From assembly GCF_029392875.1 (NCBI RefSeq), contig NZ_CP113946.1:124001-188000 (forward strand): a DNA stretch of 64,000 nt. Direction: 5' to 3'. Under the pieces are notes generated by a model. It ran no database searches, was not told the DNA's origin, and saw only the letters and a list, made by a program, of their open reading frames with translations. This document shows, piece by piece, positions 1 to 8,146 of this stretch. Every line of letters begins with the position of its first letter. Position 1 is the first letter of the stretch. The translations under genes and the position numbers were made by a program. Source of the stretch: Lactobacillus sp. ESL0677 (lineage in GTDB: Bacteria; Bacillota; Bacilli; Lactobacillales; Lactobacillaceae).

Positions 1-88
1 GGTAACCAAGGGTCGTGAATGGCAGGAAAATCCACACGCGGGACATTGGTTTGACTTAGCACAAGAGTGGCTGACAAGTGAATGGTAA
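1..88 (+). CDS. C-terminal end of an unidentified protein (partial)
   Basis: An open frame enters from the left edge and ends at TAA 86-88, giving 28 residues that finish in WLTSEW. The stretch PHAGHWFDLAQEW could be the C-terminal catalytic-His region of an alpha/beta hydrolase, but this is a guess from one His and its aromatic surroundings. The terminator at 159-195 fits the end of this transcript. The product cannot be named from this fragment. Confidence 0.5.
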   Translation, partial: VTKGREWQENPHAGHWFDLAQEWLTSEW

Positions 89-158
89 TTTTAAAAGAGC
101 AATCTGCTAATAATTTAAAGAAAAAGTGTCTGGGAAAGACTTGACATTAAACAACAAG

Positions 159-195
159 AAATCCGCTAAAACTTTCATGTTCTAGCGGATTTTTG
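159..195. terminator. Bidirectional rho-independent terminator
   Basis: A perfect 10-bp stem (159-168 with 183-192) is followed by a T run on the plus strand and preceded by an A run. It lies between the plus-strand gene tail and the minus-strand toxin gene, so it can serve both. Confidence 0.8.
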
Positions 196-220
196 ATATA
201 TATCTTTACTTGGCTTTTTG

Positions 221-598
221 TTAGTGTGATTTAGAATAGTTTATGATAAATTTAGCTAATCCTTCCATGTCATTATCTGTGATAATACCACGTTTAACTA
301 TGTGGTACTGGTCTGGAAGATAAATTTTTTGCATAGCTAAAATATCAACATAGGATTCTTTATCTAAGCCCTCAATTTGCCAATCCTTTAAAGGATAACG
401 GTGCGCTTTAATTGCAGGCGACTTTCCCTTATATTTAGAAGTTATTTTAAGCACATCTATGGTACGTTCATTATCTACTCCAACTATTAAAGCAGGTCTG
501 TGTTTATCACCATCACTTTCAAAATAAGTGACATAGGCATTTACAATATCATTCTGATTAAAACTAATCGTCTTCTTCGACCCATCTGTTATACTCAT
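221..598 (-). CDS. PemK/MazF-like type II toxin
   Basis: 125 residues that resemble the PemK/MazF-like family, small endoribonuclease toxins that cleave mRNA in the cytoplasm. Visible hallmarks are the N-terminal strand INDIVNAYV-type start of the SH3-like barrel, the segment HRPALIVG near residues 33-40 (the conserved RPxLV region) and a following KITSK-type strand. The ATG at 598 is preceded by AAGGTGAG on the minus strand, so this start is well supported even though it lies 35 bp inside the upstream antitoxin gene. That overlap suggests translational coupling. The family is assigned by pattern recognition; RNase activity is inferred. Confidence 0.75.
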   Translation of the reverse strand: MSITDGSKKTISFNQNDIVNAYVTYFESDGDKHRPALIVGVDNERTIDVLKITSKYKGKSPAIKAHRYPLKDWQIEGLDKESYVDILAMQKIYLPDQYHIVKRGIITDNDMEGLAKFIINYSKSH

Positions 599-839
599 CT
601 TTACTTCTCACCTTCTGTACAGGAAGTAATTTAACAGCATTAGCTAATGATAGAGATGCCTTCTCATGCTGGGTTAATTTGGCATCAAAAGGTAAACCAC
701 CCTCGGCAACAACACGCTTGTAAAACATATTAATTGCTGTGGTTGGAGTCATTCCTAACTCACTAAAAATCTGACTGGCTTCATTAGCTAAATTGCTATC
801 TACTTGTACTTGCACTTTCTTTTTTACTAATGTTTTCAT
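564..839 (-). CDS. RelB/DinJ-family antitoxin
   Basis: 91 residues. The N-terminal part (KKVQVQVDSNLANEASQIF) followed by LGMTPTTAINMFYKRVV is typical of the ribbon-helix-helix DNA-binding domain of RelB/DinJ antitoxins. The acidic C-terminal tail (residues about 60-91) would wrap the toxin. It is the first gene of a two-gene operon and overlaps the toxin start by 35 bp. It should neutralise the toxin and, with it, repress its own promoter; a perfect palindrome lies 62 bp upstream. DinJ-type antitoxins usually pair with YafQ/RelE-fold toxins, so a PemK-like partner is a mixed pairing. Confidence 0.8.
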   Translation of the reverse strand: MKTLVKKKVQVQVDSNLANEASQIFSELGMTPTTAINMFYKRVVAEGGLPFDAKLTQHEKASLSLANAVKLLPVQKVRSKDEYNRWVEEDD

Positions 840-894
840 GAATTAACACCTGCGAACTTTATTAAAATTTTCTAATTCTTTTCAGCATTATTGT

Positions 895-922
895 ATCATA
901 ATATCATCAAATTTGATGATAT
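895..922 (-). promoter_or_regulatory. Putative antitoxin promoter with 22-bp perfect palindrome
   Basis: Positions 901-922 are a perfect 22-bp inverted repeat centred on AAATTT with arms ATATCATCAAA. On the minus strand a TATGAT -10 box (895-900) abuts it, so the palindrome fills the spacer and -35 area. This placement is what is expected of an autoregulatory RelB/DinJ operator. Confidence 0.7.
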
Positions 923-1024
923 TAAGTGCTTGATTGGAATCCTATGTGTCAGTGGCAAATATTTCGTCAGTTAAAAAGTGTCCTTTAATTTGTGTAAAAA
1001 GTAGCCATAATATATTTTCCCTTA

Positions 1025-1390
1025 TTATTGACAGCGTTGATAAACACTAGTATAAGAAGCCTGGATCTGTTCGCGGCTCGCTAATAATTCAGTATAATGT
1101 TTGAAGTTAGCACCTTGATATTTGGTTTGATAAAGGGTTACAATTTGCTTGTTAATCTCCGTGGTAAGATGGTTAACAGGTAAGCGGTCTTTGTTCCCAT
1201 GAATGAAGGCCGCTTTTCCTTGTGCCTGATACATTTTGAGCAGGCGGTTAACTTGTCTCACAGTAATGCCTAAAGCAAGTGCGGCCCTTTTCTTATTACC
1301 GTGGTGATCAAGTAGTTCTTTAATGATTTGATATTTTCTTTCAGCTTTCATAGATAATACAATCCTTTTCACTTTAACCATAACCTCCAA
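1025..1390 (-). pseudogene. Truncated IS1202/ISNCY-type transposase
   Basis: Only the N-terminal ~110 residues of a transposase remain. The helix-turn-helix KYQIIKELLDHHGNKKRAAL followed by LGITVRQVNRLL and the FIHGN segment match what is known of the IS1202 (ISNCY) family, whose transposases are about four times longer. The frame ends abruptly after SYTSVYQRCQ, where the DDE catalytic domain should begin. A likely start is ATG 1381 (behind GGAGG) or ATG 1351. With no catalytic core it should be inactive. No intact second copy is visible in the window. Confidence 0.7.
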
Positions 1391-1401
1391 TAAAGAAGAT
1401 T

Positions 1402-1460
1402 ATGACATAGATATTTGGGACATTATCGCTTAATAATACCTAAGACATTATCACTTATTA
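1402..1460. repeat. Direct repeats at the probable IS end
   Basis: GACATTATCGCTTA (1419-1432) and GACATTATCACTTA (1444-1457) differ at one position and are 25 bp apart. A weaker third match, GACATAGATAT, starts at 1404. They lie just upstream of the transposase remnant and could be its terminal transposase-binding repeats. Confidence 0.45.
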
Positions 1461-1494
1461 ATCACAAATTTCTGGAATTGTTGAAGCTAAGGAC

Positions 1495-1522
1495 TTGCAA
1501 TTTTTGCCAGAGGGTATATAAT
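1495..1522 (+). promoter_or_regulatory. Promoter of the small membrane-protein gene
   Basis: TTGCAA (1495-1500), 16-bp spacer, TATAAT (1517-1522). It lies 35 bp upstream of the TTG start at 1558. Confidence 0.65.
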
Positions 1523-1557
1523 GCAAATATTTATATCGAAAGAAAGGACATGATTTT

Positions 1558-1827
1558 TTGAAGTTATTAAAGATAAAACTATTGACAGCAATTAATGGCT
1601 TACTGACAGTGAGCAGTTTAATCATGTTGTTCTTTGGGTTATGCAATCAAGTTAATGAGTCAAGCAACTTTTTAGCAGACGAGCAAACAATCGCCAATAA
1701 TGCTAATTTAATCATCTGTATGGCGGTAATCGCCATGATGATTTTTGGGTTTGCCTTCTTCGCTAGTTGGATTAAAACGAGAAAAGTTGAGGCTCACTTA
1801 TTACGGCACAGAACGCACAGAGCGTAA
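1558..1827 (+). CDS. Small two-TM membrane protein, unknown function
   Basis: 89 residues with two hydrophobic segments (about residues 8-28 and 50-70), an extracellular-type loop between them and a basic tail ending RHRTHRA. The start is TTG 1558, chosen because AGAAAGGA (about 1541-1548) is correctly spaced and an ATG at 1551 hits a stop within three codons. It has its own consensus promoter and a strong terminator, so it is probably a real monocistronic gene. I do not recognise a family. It sits between the IS remnant and an Apf-like gene, an accessory-looking spot. Confidence 0.6.
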   Translation: MKLLKIKLLTAINGLLTVSSLIMLFFGLCNQVNESSNFLADEQTIANNANLIICMAVIAMMIFGFAFFASWIKTRKVEAHLLRHRTHRA

Positions 1828-1840
1828 AATGATTAAGCAA

Positions 1841-1878
1841 AAAAAGCTGCATTTCCAAGTAGGGAAGTGCAGCTTTTT
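1841..1878 (+). terminator. Rho-independent terminator
   Basis: A 16-bp stem with one G-T pair (1841-1856 with 1863-1878), ending in five T, directly after the small membrane-protein gene. Confidence 0.85.
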
Positions 1879-1915
1879 GTTTAGTAAAAATAATTAAATA
1901 TGAATACTTGATTAT

Positions 1916-1953
1916 AAAAAAGCAACTTAGTTAATTGCTAAGTTGCTTTTTTT
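1916..1953. terminator. Terminator of the Apf-like gene (symmetrical)
   Basis: A 15-bp perfect stem (1916-1930 with 1938-1952) flanked by A and T runs. It lies just 3' of the minus-strand Apf-like gene and can work in both directions. Confidence 0.85.
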
Positions 1954-1976
1954 GAGGGAATTAATAAAAATTCTAT

Positions 1977-2330
1977 TTAATACCAGCTGTGAGCTAACCA
2001 AAATCTTTTAGCGTTAACCCATGAACCGTAGCGACCGTAAACATAGTTGTCAGCAGTCTTATCTTGGTTCTTTTTCGAATAATTGCCGTGTAAGTAGCTA
2101 ATGTTTAATTGGTACTTACCGTAACAAGAACCATTTCTTGCGGAGTAGTTACCACCGGACTCTTGCATTGCAATCCAATTCTTAGCTGCCTTTTCAGTTT
2201 TGGATAACTTACGAGCAGCTTGAACAGTTTGCGAAGTATTGCCAGTTGTTGTTTGGATAACGGCAGTAAAGCTGCATGCCAGCGCTAAAGCCGCAATTAA
2301 TTTGTAGATAAAACTTTTTGTCTTTTCCAT
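1977..2330 (-). CDS. Short secreted Apf-like (aggregation-promoting factor) protein
   Basis: 117 residues. An N-terminal signal peptide (basic MEKTKSF, hydrophobic residues ~9-25, likely cleavage after VQAA) is followed by a domain of ~75 residues with WIAMQESGGNYSARNGSCYGKYQL and a C-terminal FWLAHSWY. This is the conserved C-terminal domain of lactobacillar aggregation-promoting factors, related to lysozyme/transglycosylase folds; the Glu in QESGG is the candidate catalytic residue. Classical Apf proteins are about twice as long with a variable Q/S/T-rich or LysM N-terminal region, which is missing here. It is expected at the cell surface, with a role in cell-wall remodelling or cell shape. 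Confidence 0.8.
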   Translation of the reverse strand: MEKTKSFIYKLIAALALACSFTAVIQTTTGNTSQTVQAARKLSKTEKAAKNWIAMQESGGNYSARNGSCYGKYQLNISYLHGNYSKKNQDKTADNYVYGRYGSWVNAKRFWLAHSWY

Positions 2331-2452
2331 TATATTTATTCATTCCCCGTAATTCGTTAGTCTTTTTACTATTAGCTATAGTACACTAGCAATATTTCAT
2401 TGCTGTTACAGAAATGACACATGGCCCTTACAATCAAGTTTTAATGTTATTT

Positions 2453-2479
2453 TTGTACATTTTTGGTAGAATTTATAAT
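2453..2479 (+). promoter_or_regulatory. Probable pepN promoter
   Basis: TATAAT at 2474-2479 with a weak -35 (TTGTAC 2453-2458, 15-bp spacer). AGGAGG at 2492-2497 is the pepN ribosome-binding site. Confidence 0.5.
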
Positions 2480-2502
2480 AATGATTAATTCAGGAGGCAA
2501 TT

Positions 2503-5031
2503 ATGTCAGTAAAACATTTTTATGAAACTTTTCACCCAGAACATTATGATTTATTCATTGATGTTGACCGTGAAAAAAAGACGATAACTGGTACTTCAAC
2601 CATTACTGGTGAGGCACTTGAAGATACAATTTTAGTCAACCAAAAGTACATGAAGATTGCGTCAGTTAAAGAAGACGGCAAGGACGTACCATTTACTGTT
2701 GATGACGATAAAGAAGCAATTAAGATTGACTTAGGTAAGACAGGAACTGTTACAGTTGCGATTGCTTATAGTGCACCATTAACTGATACTATGATGGGGA
2801 TTTATCCATCATATTACATGCTTGATGGTGTTAAAAAGCAGATTATTGGTACCCAGTTTGAAACAACTGCCGCAAGACAGGCATTTCCATGTGTTGATGA
2901 GCCAGAAGCAAAAGCCACATTTAGCTTAGCGATTAAGTATGATGAACATGAAGGCGAGACAACCATTGCCAACATGCCAGAAATCAAAGTTGAAAATGGC
3001 GTGCACTACTTTGAAAAGTCAGTTAGAATGCCCAGTTACTTGGTTGCCTTCGCCTTTGGTGAATTGCAATCCAAATTAACGGAAACTAAAGATGGCGTTA
3101 AGGTTGGGGTATTTGCTACTAAGGCCCACAAGGCTAAGGAATTAGACTTTGCCTTGGATATTGCTAAACGTGCAATTGAATTTTACGAAGAATTTTACCA
3201 AACTAAATATCCGTTGGCCCATTCATGGCAGTTGGCTTTGCCTGACTTTTCTGCAGGTGCGATGGAAAACTGGGGCTTGGTTACTTATCGTGAAGCCGCA
3301 ATTTTACTTGACCCAGACAATGCCACAGTTGAACAAAAGGGTTATGTTGCCAGTGTCATCACGCACGAGTTAGCTCACCAATGGTTCGGCGACCTCGTAA
3401 CGATGAAATGGTGGGACGATCTATGGTTAAACGAAAGTTTTGCCAACATGATGATGTACCTGTCAGTTGATGCAATGGAGCCTAGTTGGGATGTTTGGAA
3501 TAACATGTACCAAATTAGTGAAGTTCCATCGGCGTTGAATCGGGATGCAACCGATGGTGTCCAATCAGTTCACGTTAATGTAGAACACCCAGCGGATATT
3601 GACTCATTGTTTGATGGGGCAATTGTGTATGCCAAGGGTTCAAGAATGTTAGTCATGGTGCGTAAGTTATTGGGTGACGACGCTTTGCGTAAGGGCCTCA
3701 AGTACTACTTTGACAACCACAAGTTTGGCAATGCCACAGGTGATGACTTGTGGAATGCCTTGTCAACAGTAACCGATCTTGATATTGGTAAAATTATGCA
3801 TACTTGGCTTGATCAACCGGGTTACCCAGTTGTTAGCGCCCGCGTTGCTGATAACGGTCACTTATTGTTGAGCCAAAAGCAATTCTTTGTTGGTGAAGGT
3901 AAGGAAGTTGGCCGCACTTGGGCAATTCCACTAAATGCTAACTTTAAGGCACCACAAATTATGACGGAGCAAGAAGTTGACTTGGGTGACTACAAGACAT
4001 TGCGCGCTGAAGCTGGTCATGCTTTACGCTTAAATGTTGGCAACAGTTCACACTTTATCGTTAACTACGATGGAACTCTGATGGCCGACATTATGAATGA
4101 CTTGAGCAGTCTTAAGCCGGTTGATGAATTACAATTATTGCAAGACCTAGGGTTATTGGCAGAAGGCAAGCAAATTTCTTACGCTGAAATTGTGCCATTA
4201 TTACCAAAATTTGCAGGTTCTAAGTCAAATATTGTCATTAACTCTTTGTTCAGCTCTGCTAGACAGTTGCGCAAGTTTGTTACACCAAATTCAGCTGAAG
4301 AAAAGAACTTGAAGTCCTTCTTCAATCAATTATCGGCTAAGCAAGTTGAGCGTTTGGGCTGGGAAGTTAAGGCAGACGATAGTAGTGCTGACTTGCAAAT
4401 GCGCCCAATTGAACTTTCTGCTGCTTTGTATGCAGATAATGCAGCCGCAATTGCCGCGGGACACGAAATTTTTGTAAAATACCAAGATGATCTGTCGACT
4501 ATTGAAGCATCTGTGCGGCCATACGTTTTGATTAATGAAGTCAAGAATTACAATGAGGCTGGCTTAGTTGCTCGCTTAATTAAGGAATACCAGACAGTAG
4601 TTGATCCTTATTACAAGGCAGACCTGCTTTCAGCAGTTACCAGCACCAAGAATATTGACGAAATCAAGCAAATTGTTACTGACTTTGAAGATGCTGATGT
4701 AATCAAGCCGCAAGATTTGCGGACGTGGTATTATAATATCTTGGCTAACCCATTAGGTGAGCAAGCTGCTTGGGATTGGCTGCGTGATCAGTGGTCATGG
4801 CTTGAAAAGACAGTTGGCGGCGACATGGAATTTACCACTTACATCACCGTTACCTCAAGAGTGTTCCATACACCAGAACGACTTGCAGAGTTTAAAGCCT
4901 TCTTTGAGCCTAAGGTTGACCAACCGGGCTTGGGCCGTGAAATCAACATGGACACTAGAGTAATTGCCACTAAGGCAGACTTAGTTGAAGCAGAAAAAGC
5001 TGCTGTCAATCAGGCAATTAAAGAAGCATAG
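2503..5031 (+). CDS. pepN: Aminopeptidase N (lysyl/alanyl aminopeptidase, M1)
   Basis: 842 residues, the normal length for lactic PepN. A cytoplasmic zinc metallopeptidase that removes N-terminal residues from peptides. The substrate-anchoring GAMEN motif is at residues 252-256. The zinc site HELAH is at 288-292, with the third ligand Glu at 311 in WLNESF, the exact HExxH-x18-E spacing of family M1. Catalytic Glu is 289. The N-terminal beta-domain, thermolysin-like domain and long helical C-terminal domain are all present. The start ATG has AGGAGG five bases upstream. It is monocistronic with a strong terminator, next to the peptide transporter gene, which fits a role in using imported peptides. 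Confidence 0.97.
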   Translation: MSVKHFYETFHPEHYDLFIDVDREKKTITGTSTITGEALEDTILVNQKYMKIASVKEDGKDVPFTVDDDKEAIKIDLGKTGTVTVAIAYSAPLTDTMMGIYPSYYMLDGVKKQIIGTQFETTAARQAFPCVDEPEAKATFSLAIKYDEHEGETTIANMPEIKVENGVHYFEKSVRMPSYLVAFAFGELQSKLTETKDGVKVGVFATKAHKAKELDFALDIAKRAIEFYEEFYQTKYPLAHSWQLALPDFSAGAMENWGLVTYREAAILLDPDNATVEQKGYVASVITHELAHQWFGDLVTMKWWDDLWLNESFANMMMYLSVDAMEPSWDVWNNMYQISEVPSALNRDATDGVQSVHVNVEHPADIDSLFDGAIVYAKGSRMLVMVRKLLGDDALRKGLKYYFDNHKFGNATGDDLWNALSTVTDLDIGKIMHTWLDQPGYPVVSARVADNGHLLLSQKQFFVGEGKEVGRTWAIPLNANFKAPQIMTEQEVDLGDYKTLRAEAGHALRLNVGNSSHFIVNYDGTLMADIMNDLSSLKPVDELQLLQDLGLLAEGKQISYAEIVPLLPKFAGSKSNIVINSLFSSARQLRKFVTPNSAEEKNLKSFFNQLSAKQVERLGWEVKADDSSADLQMRPIELSAALYADNAAAIAAGHEIFVKYQDDLSTIEASVRPYVLINEVKNYNEAGLVARLIKEYQTVVDPYYKADLLSAVTSTKNIDEIKQIVTDFEDADVIKPQDLRTWYYNILANPLGEQAAWDWLRDQWSWLEKTVGGDMEFTTYITVTSRVFHTPERLAEFKAFFEPKVDQPGLGREINMDTRVIATKADLVEAEKAAVNQAIKEA

Positions 5032-5048
5032 ATTTGATTAAAACTAAA

Positions 5049-5085
5049 GGGCATTACTTTTTTAAGGAGTAATGCTCTTTTTTTT
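5049..5085 (+). terminator. pepN terminator
   Basis: A 10-bp stem (5049-5058 with 5068-5077, one G-T pair) followed by eight T. Confidence 0.85.
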
Positions 5086-5175
5086 GCTCATTGTGAGTAT
5101 AAGATTTAATTTTTATTAACATTAGCTGTATAATTGTAAGGTACAGCTTAAATTAAAGGGGTTTAATTTTCATTA

Positions 5176-6669
5176 ATGAAGGAAAAAAATATCGATACAG
5201 CGTTCTTTGGCCAACCTAAAGGGCTATCGACACTGTTTTTCACGGAAATGTGGGAAAGATTTAGTTATTACGGCATGCGAGCAATTTTATTGTTCTACCT
5301 GTATTATGCAGTAAGTCAGGGCGGGTTGGGCATGAACCAAACCACCGCTGCTTCGGTGATGTCAATTTATGGCTCGTTAGTTTACCTGTCTAATATTGTC
5401 GGCGGTTGGTTGTCTGACCGGGTCTGGGGTCCGCGCAAGACCGTCTTTATCGGTGGTGTTTTAATTATGTTTGGTCATATTGTGTTATCCTTGCCCATGG
5501 GTTTAGTAGCACTTTATGTTTCAATTGCGTTGATCGTAGCAGGGACAGGATTGTTAAAGCCGAATGTTTCTGACATGGTTGGTGGACTATATTCTGAAAG
5601 TGACCGTCGCCGCGATGCCGGTTTTAGCATGTTTGTCTTTGGGATTAACCTAGGTTCTGCGATTTCACCAATTTTGGTACCATGGGCTGCTAATGGCTTT
5701 GGCATGCACCTATTTGGCAATGAGATGAACTTCCATGCCGGCTTTTCATTGGCTGCAATTGGGATGTTCTTTGGTTTAATGCAATATTATTTTGGCGGGA
5801 AGAAATATCTGTCAAACGATAGCTTATTACCGAGTAATCCGATTGACCATGCTAGTTTAGTTAAAATTTTGCAAAAATCAGCGCTGGCTGTTGTTGCTAT
5901 TGCTGCGCTGTTAGGCATCATGGCAGCGTGTGGTCAATTAAATATTACCAATATCATCTTATTGATTACAATTGTGGCAATTTTACTGCCAATTTATTTA
6001 TTTGTAGTTATGTTACGCAGTAAAAAGATAACTAAAGTTGAACATTCACGTGTGTTAGCTTATATTCCGCTATTTATTGCTGCTGCAGTCTTTTGGGGAA
6101 TTGAAGAATCTGGCTTCGTTGTCTTGGCCTTGTTTGCGCAAGAAAGGACAGTTCTTCATATTGGCAATTGGCATTTTGCCGCAGCTAACTTCCAGACACT
6201 TAACCCACTCTTTATCATGATTCTGACGCCATTCTTTGTTTGGCTTTGGAGTAAGTGGAAGAAGCAACCGAGTGCTGCTGGTAAATTTTCATGGGGCTTG
6301 ATTTTTGCTGGGTTATCTTATATTGTAATGGCGTTTCCGGGGATGCTCTATGGTACCGCCGGCCGCGTTAGTCCGTTTTGGCTTGTAGGTTCATGGTTTA
6401 TCGTTGAAATTGGGGAAATGCTGATTTCACCAATTGGTCTGTCAGTTACGACCAAGTTGGCGCCAGCTGCTTACAGCTCACAAATGATGAGTATGTGGTT
6501 CTTAGCTGATGCCGCAGGACAGGCAGTTAACTCGCAAATAGTTAAGTACTTTTCTGCTGGTACAGAAATTCAATATTTCTTGATTGTTGGTGGTGTAAGT
6601 ATCCTGTTAGGCTTGTTGATGTTCTTTTTAGTTAAGAAAATCGACAGCTTAATGGCCGGTGTTCACTAG
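5176..6669 (+). CDS. dtpT: Proton-dependent di-/tripeptide transporter (POT family)
   Basis: 497 residues with about 12-14 hydrophobic segments. The POT signature ExxERFxYYG is at residues 24-33 and is involved in proton coupling; a second conserved stretch, GTGLLKPNVSDMVGGLY, follows near residues 123-139. It imports di- and tripeptides with protons. A -10 box TATAAT is at 5129-5134. The only purine-rich site, AAAGGGG (5155-5161), is 14 bases from the ATG, longer than usual, but the protein start matches the family. It lies between pepN and a convergent L,D-transpeptidase gene, with a shared terminator. Confidence 0.93.
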   Translation: MKEKNIDTAFFGQPKGLSTLFFTEMWERFSYYGMRAILLFYLYYAVSQGGLGMNQTTAASVMSIYGSLVYLSNIVGGWLSDRVWGPRKTVFIGGVLIMFGHIVLSLPMGLVALYVSIALIVAGTGLLKPNVSDMVGGLYSESDRRRDAGFSMFVFGINLGSAISPILVPWAANGFGMHLFGNEMNFHAGFSLAAIGMFFGLMQYYFGGKKYLSNDSLLPSNPIDHASLVKILQKSALAVVAIAALLGIMAACGQLNITNIILLITIVAILLPIYLFVVMLRSKKITKVEHSRVLAYIPLFIAAAVFWGIEESGFVVLALFAQERTVLHIGNWHFAAANFQTLNPLFIMILTPFFVWLWSKWKKQPSAAGKFSWGLIFAGLSYIVMAFPGMLYGTAGRVSPFWLVGSWFIVEIGEMLISPIGLSVTTKLAPAAYSSQMMSMWFLADAAGQAVNSQIVKYFSAGTEIQYFLIVGGVSILLGLLMFFLVKKIDSLMAGVH

Positions 6670-6683
6670 AATTAATCGCAAGT

Positions 6684-6721
6684 AAATACCCGTTAGTTTA
6701 AATAGCTAACGGGTATTTTTT
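6684..6721. terminator. Bidirectional terminator dtpT / L,D-transpeptidase
   Basis: A perfect 13-bp stem (6684-6696 with 6706-6718) with A and T runs, between convergent genes. Confidence 0.85.
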
Positions 6722-7931
6722 AATTATAAACAATAACGGCTTCGTGTTTAACCACGTTATGCCAAACTTGCTTGATCTCACTTGGTTTAATATTGACGCA
6801 GCCGTGTGAGCCGCCACGTAGATATGCCTTCTTGCTCCAGTCGGTGCGCCAGCTGGCGTCATGCAAGCCGCAGCCACTTAGTGTAAATGGCATCCAGTAC
6901 CTAACTTTGGAAGCATACTTAGAGCCATCATCATTGCGGCCGCGCAGTGTTGCTGGCGATTGCTTATACTGGATGTACCAAACGCCCTGCGGGGTTCTGT
7001 TGCCCTTGCCACCGTCCTTAGTTCCCGTGACAACGTCATTCAGGTGGACGGCTAGCTTACCTTTGCGAACAATCCAGACTTCCTGGCTTTTAAGAGAAAC
7101 GACAATATAATTGTCACCAATACCGGAATTTTTCTTGCCATAACCAAGACCGTAAGTGCTGTAACCAAGGCCATAAATATAATTTTGACCGGCAACTGTC
7201 TTAGTCTGATTGAGGTAGGCCTGCTCAACTGCTGTTTGGGCCTTTTTAACGTAAATGCCCCAGCCGTAGCTTTGGTTTTTGACCGTAATCTTGGTCTGAT
7301 TAAGCTTATTCTTACTTGGTACGGCGAACTTGTAGCTCTTGTGAAGAGTGGAAACCTTACTGTCGATTTGGTTAAGTTTGGCAGTTAAATTCTCAACATT
7401 AGTAAAGGAATACTTATTATTTTTGAAAGCTAACTGATTAATCATCTTTTTAGCTGGTAATTTGTAATTTTTGCCAGCGACTTGATAATTAATGGTTGTC
7501 TTGTTGATTGTCTTGAACTTTTTGGCAGCAGCTGACAGCTGCTTGAAGTCATAAGTGCGAGTTTGCTTGTCGGGCATTTCTGTATGTTGCTTCTTGAAAT
7601 AACCACTTACTGTGTCCGTGTTAATTGTACTGATGCTAGGATCACGTTCGATAGTTACCTTGCCGTTTTCAAGTAACACCATGTTATTGGCGCGGGCATT
7701 AATTTTCGTGGTTGCTTTATTGACGGTTAAGTTGCCAACCTTTACACCATAAATGGTAACGTTAGGGTTAAAGTGGTTAACGGCAAACTCTCGTGCCCGC
7801 TTTTGCGAGGCAACATGGTTGTTATATAAAACGACACCAAAAATAACACCTAAAATCAAAATAATGCCGACAATAATCAGGTAGAGATTATTGCGGTGAT
7901 TGTATCTTTTTAAGTTTTTTCGTGATTGCAT
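6720..7931 (-). CDS. L,D-transpeptidase (YkuD domain), membrane-anchored
   Basis: 403 residues from ATG 7931, chosen because AGTAGG precedes it, whereas the upstream ATG at 7988 has no ribosome-binding site. A single N-terminal TM helix (about residues 14-36) anchors an extracytoplasmic protein. The middle part (residues ~50-260) resembles the peptidoglycan-binding-4 type region. The C-terminal YkuD domain has the catalytic SHGCVN motif with Cys ~378 and an upstream conserved His in GCGLHDASW. Such enzymes form 3-3 crosslinks in peptidoglycan or attach proteins to it. It is convergent with dtpT. Confidence 0.9.
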   Translation of the reverse strand: MQSRKNLKRYNHRNNLYLIIVGIILILGVIFGVVLYNNHVASQKRAREFAVNHFNPNVTIYGVKVGNLTVNKATTKINARANNMVLLENGKVTIERDPSISTINTDTVSGYFKKQHTEMPDKQTRTYDFKQLSAAAKKFKTINKTTINYQVAGKNYKLPAKKMINQLAFKNNKYSFTNVENLTAKLNQIDSKVSTLHKSYKFAVPSKNKLNQTKITVKNQSYGWGIYVKKAQTAVEQAYLNQTKTVAGQNYIYGLGYSTYGLGYGKKNSGIGDNYIVVSLKSQEVWIVRKGKLAVHLNDVVTGTKDGGKGNRTPQGVWYIQYKQSPATLRGRNDDGSKYASKVRYWMPFTLSGCGLHDASWRTDWSKKAYLRGGSHGCVNIKPSEIKQVWHNVVKHEAVIVYN

Positions 7932-8146
7932 AAATTTACCTACTATAAATAAAATACTTGTAAGAAGATTGCTGTTACAGTTTATCATCTATTACAAGCA
8001 TAGTAAAATTCATCAAAAAAGCGAGTTATCTGTGGTAATAATTCGATATTTTTTTAATTAATTATAGAATAATTTTTGTTAGTTGGGGAAGATTAACTTA
8101 TAATACATAACATTAGGCCGTAAATTATGATTAGAGGAGGAAGAAA

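Noticed and set aside
1419..1458. CRISPR-like short repeats
   Set aside because: Only two 14-bp copies and one degenerate copy, without regular spacers or cas genes; an IS end is more likely.
7932..7988. Longer start for the L,D-transpeptidase at 7988
   Set aside because: No ribosome-binding site before 7988; the ATG at 7931 has AGTAGG and gives a normal membrane anchor.
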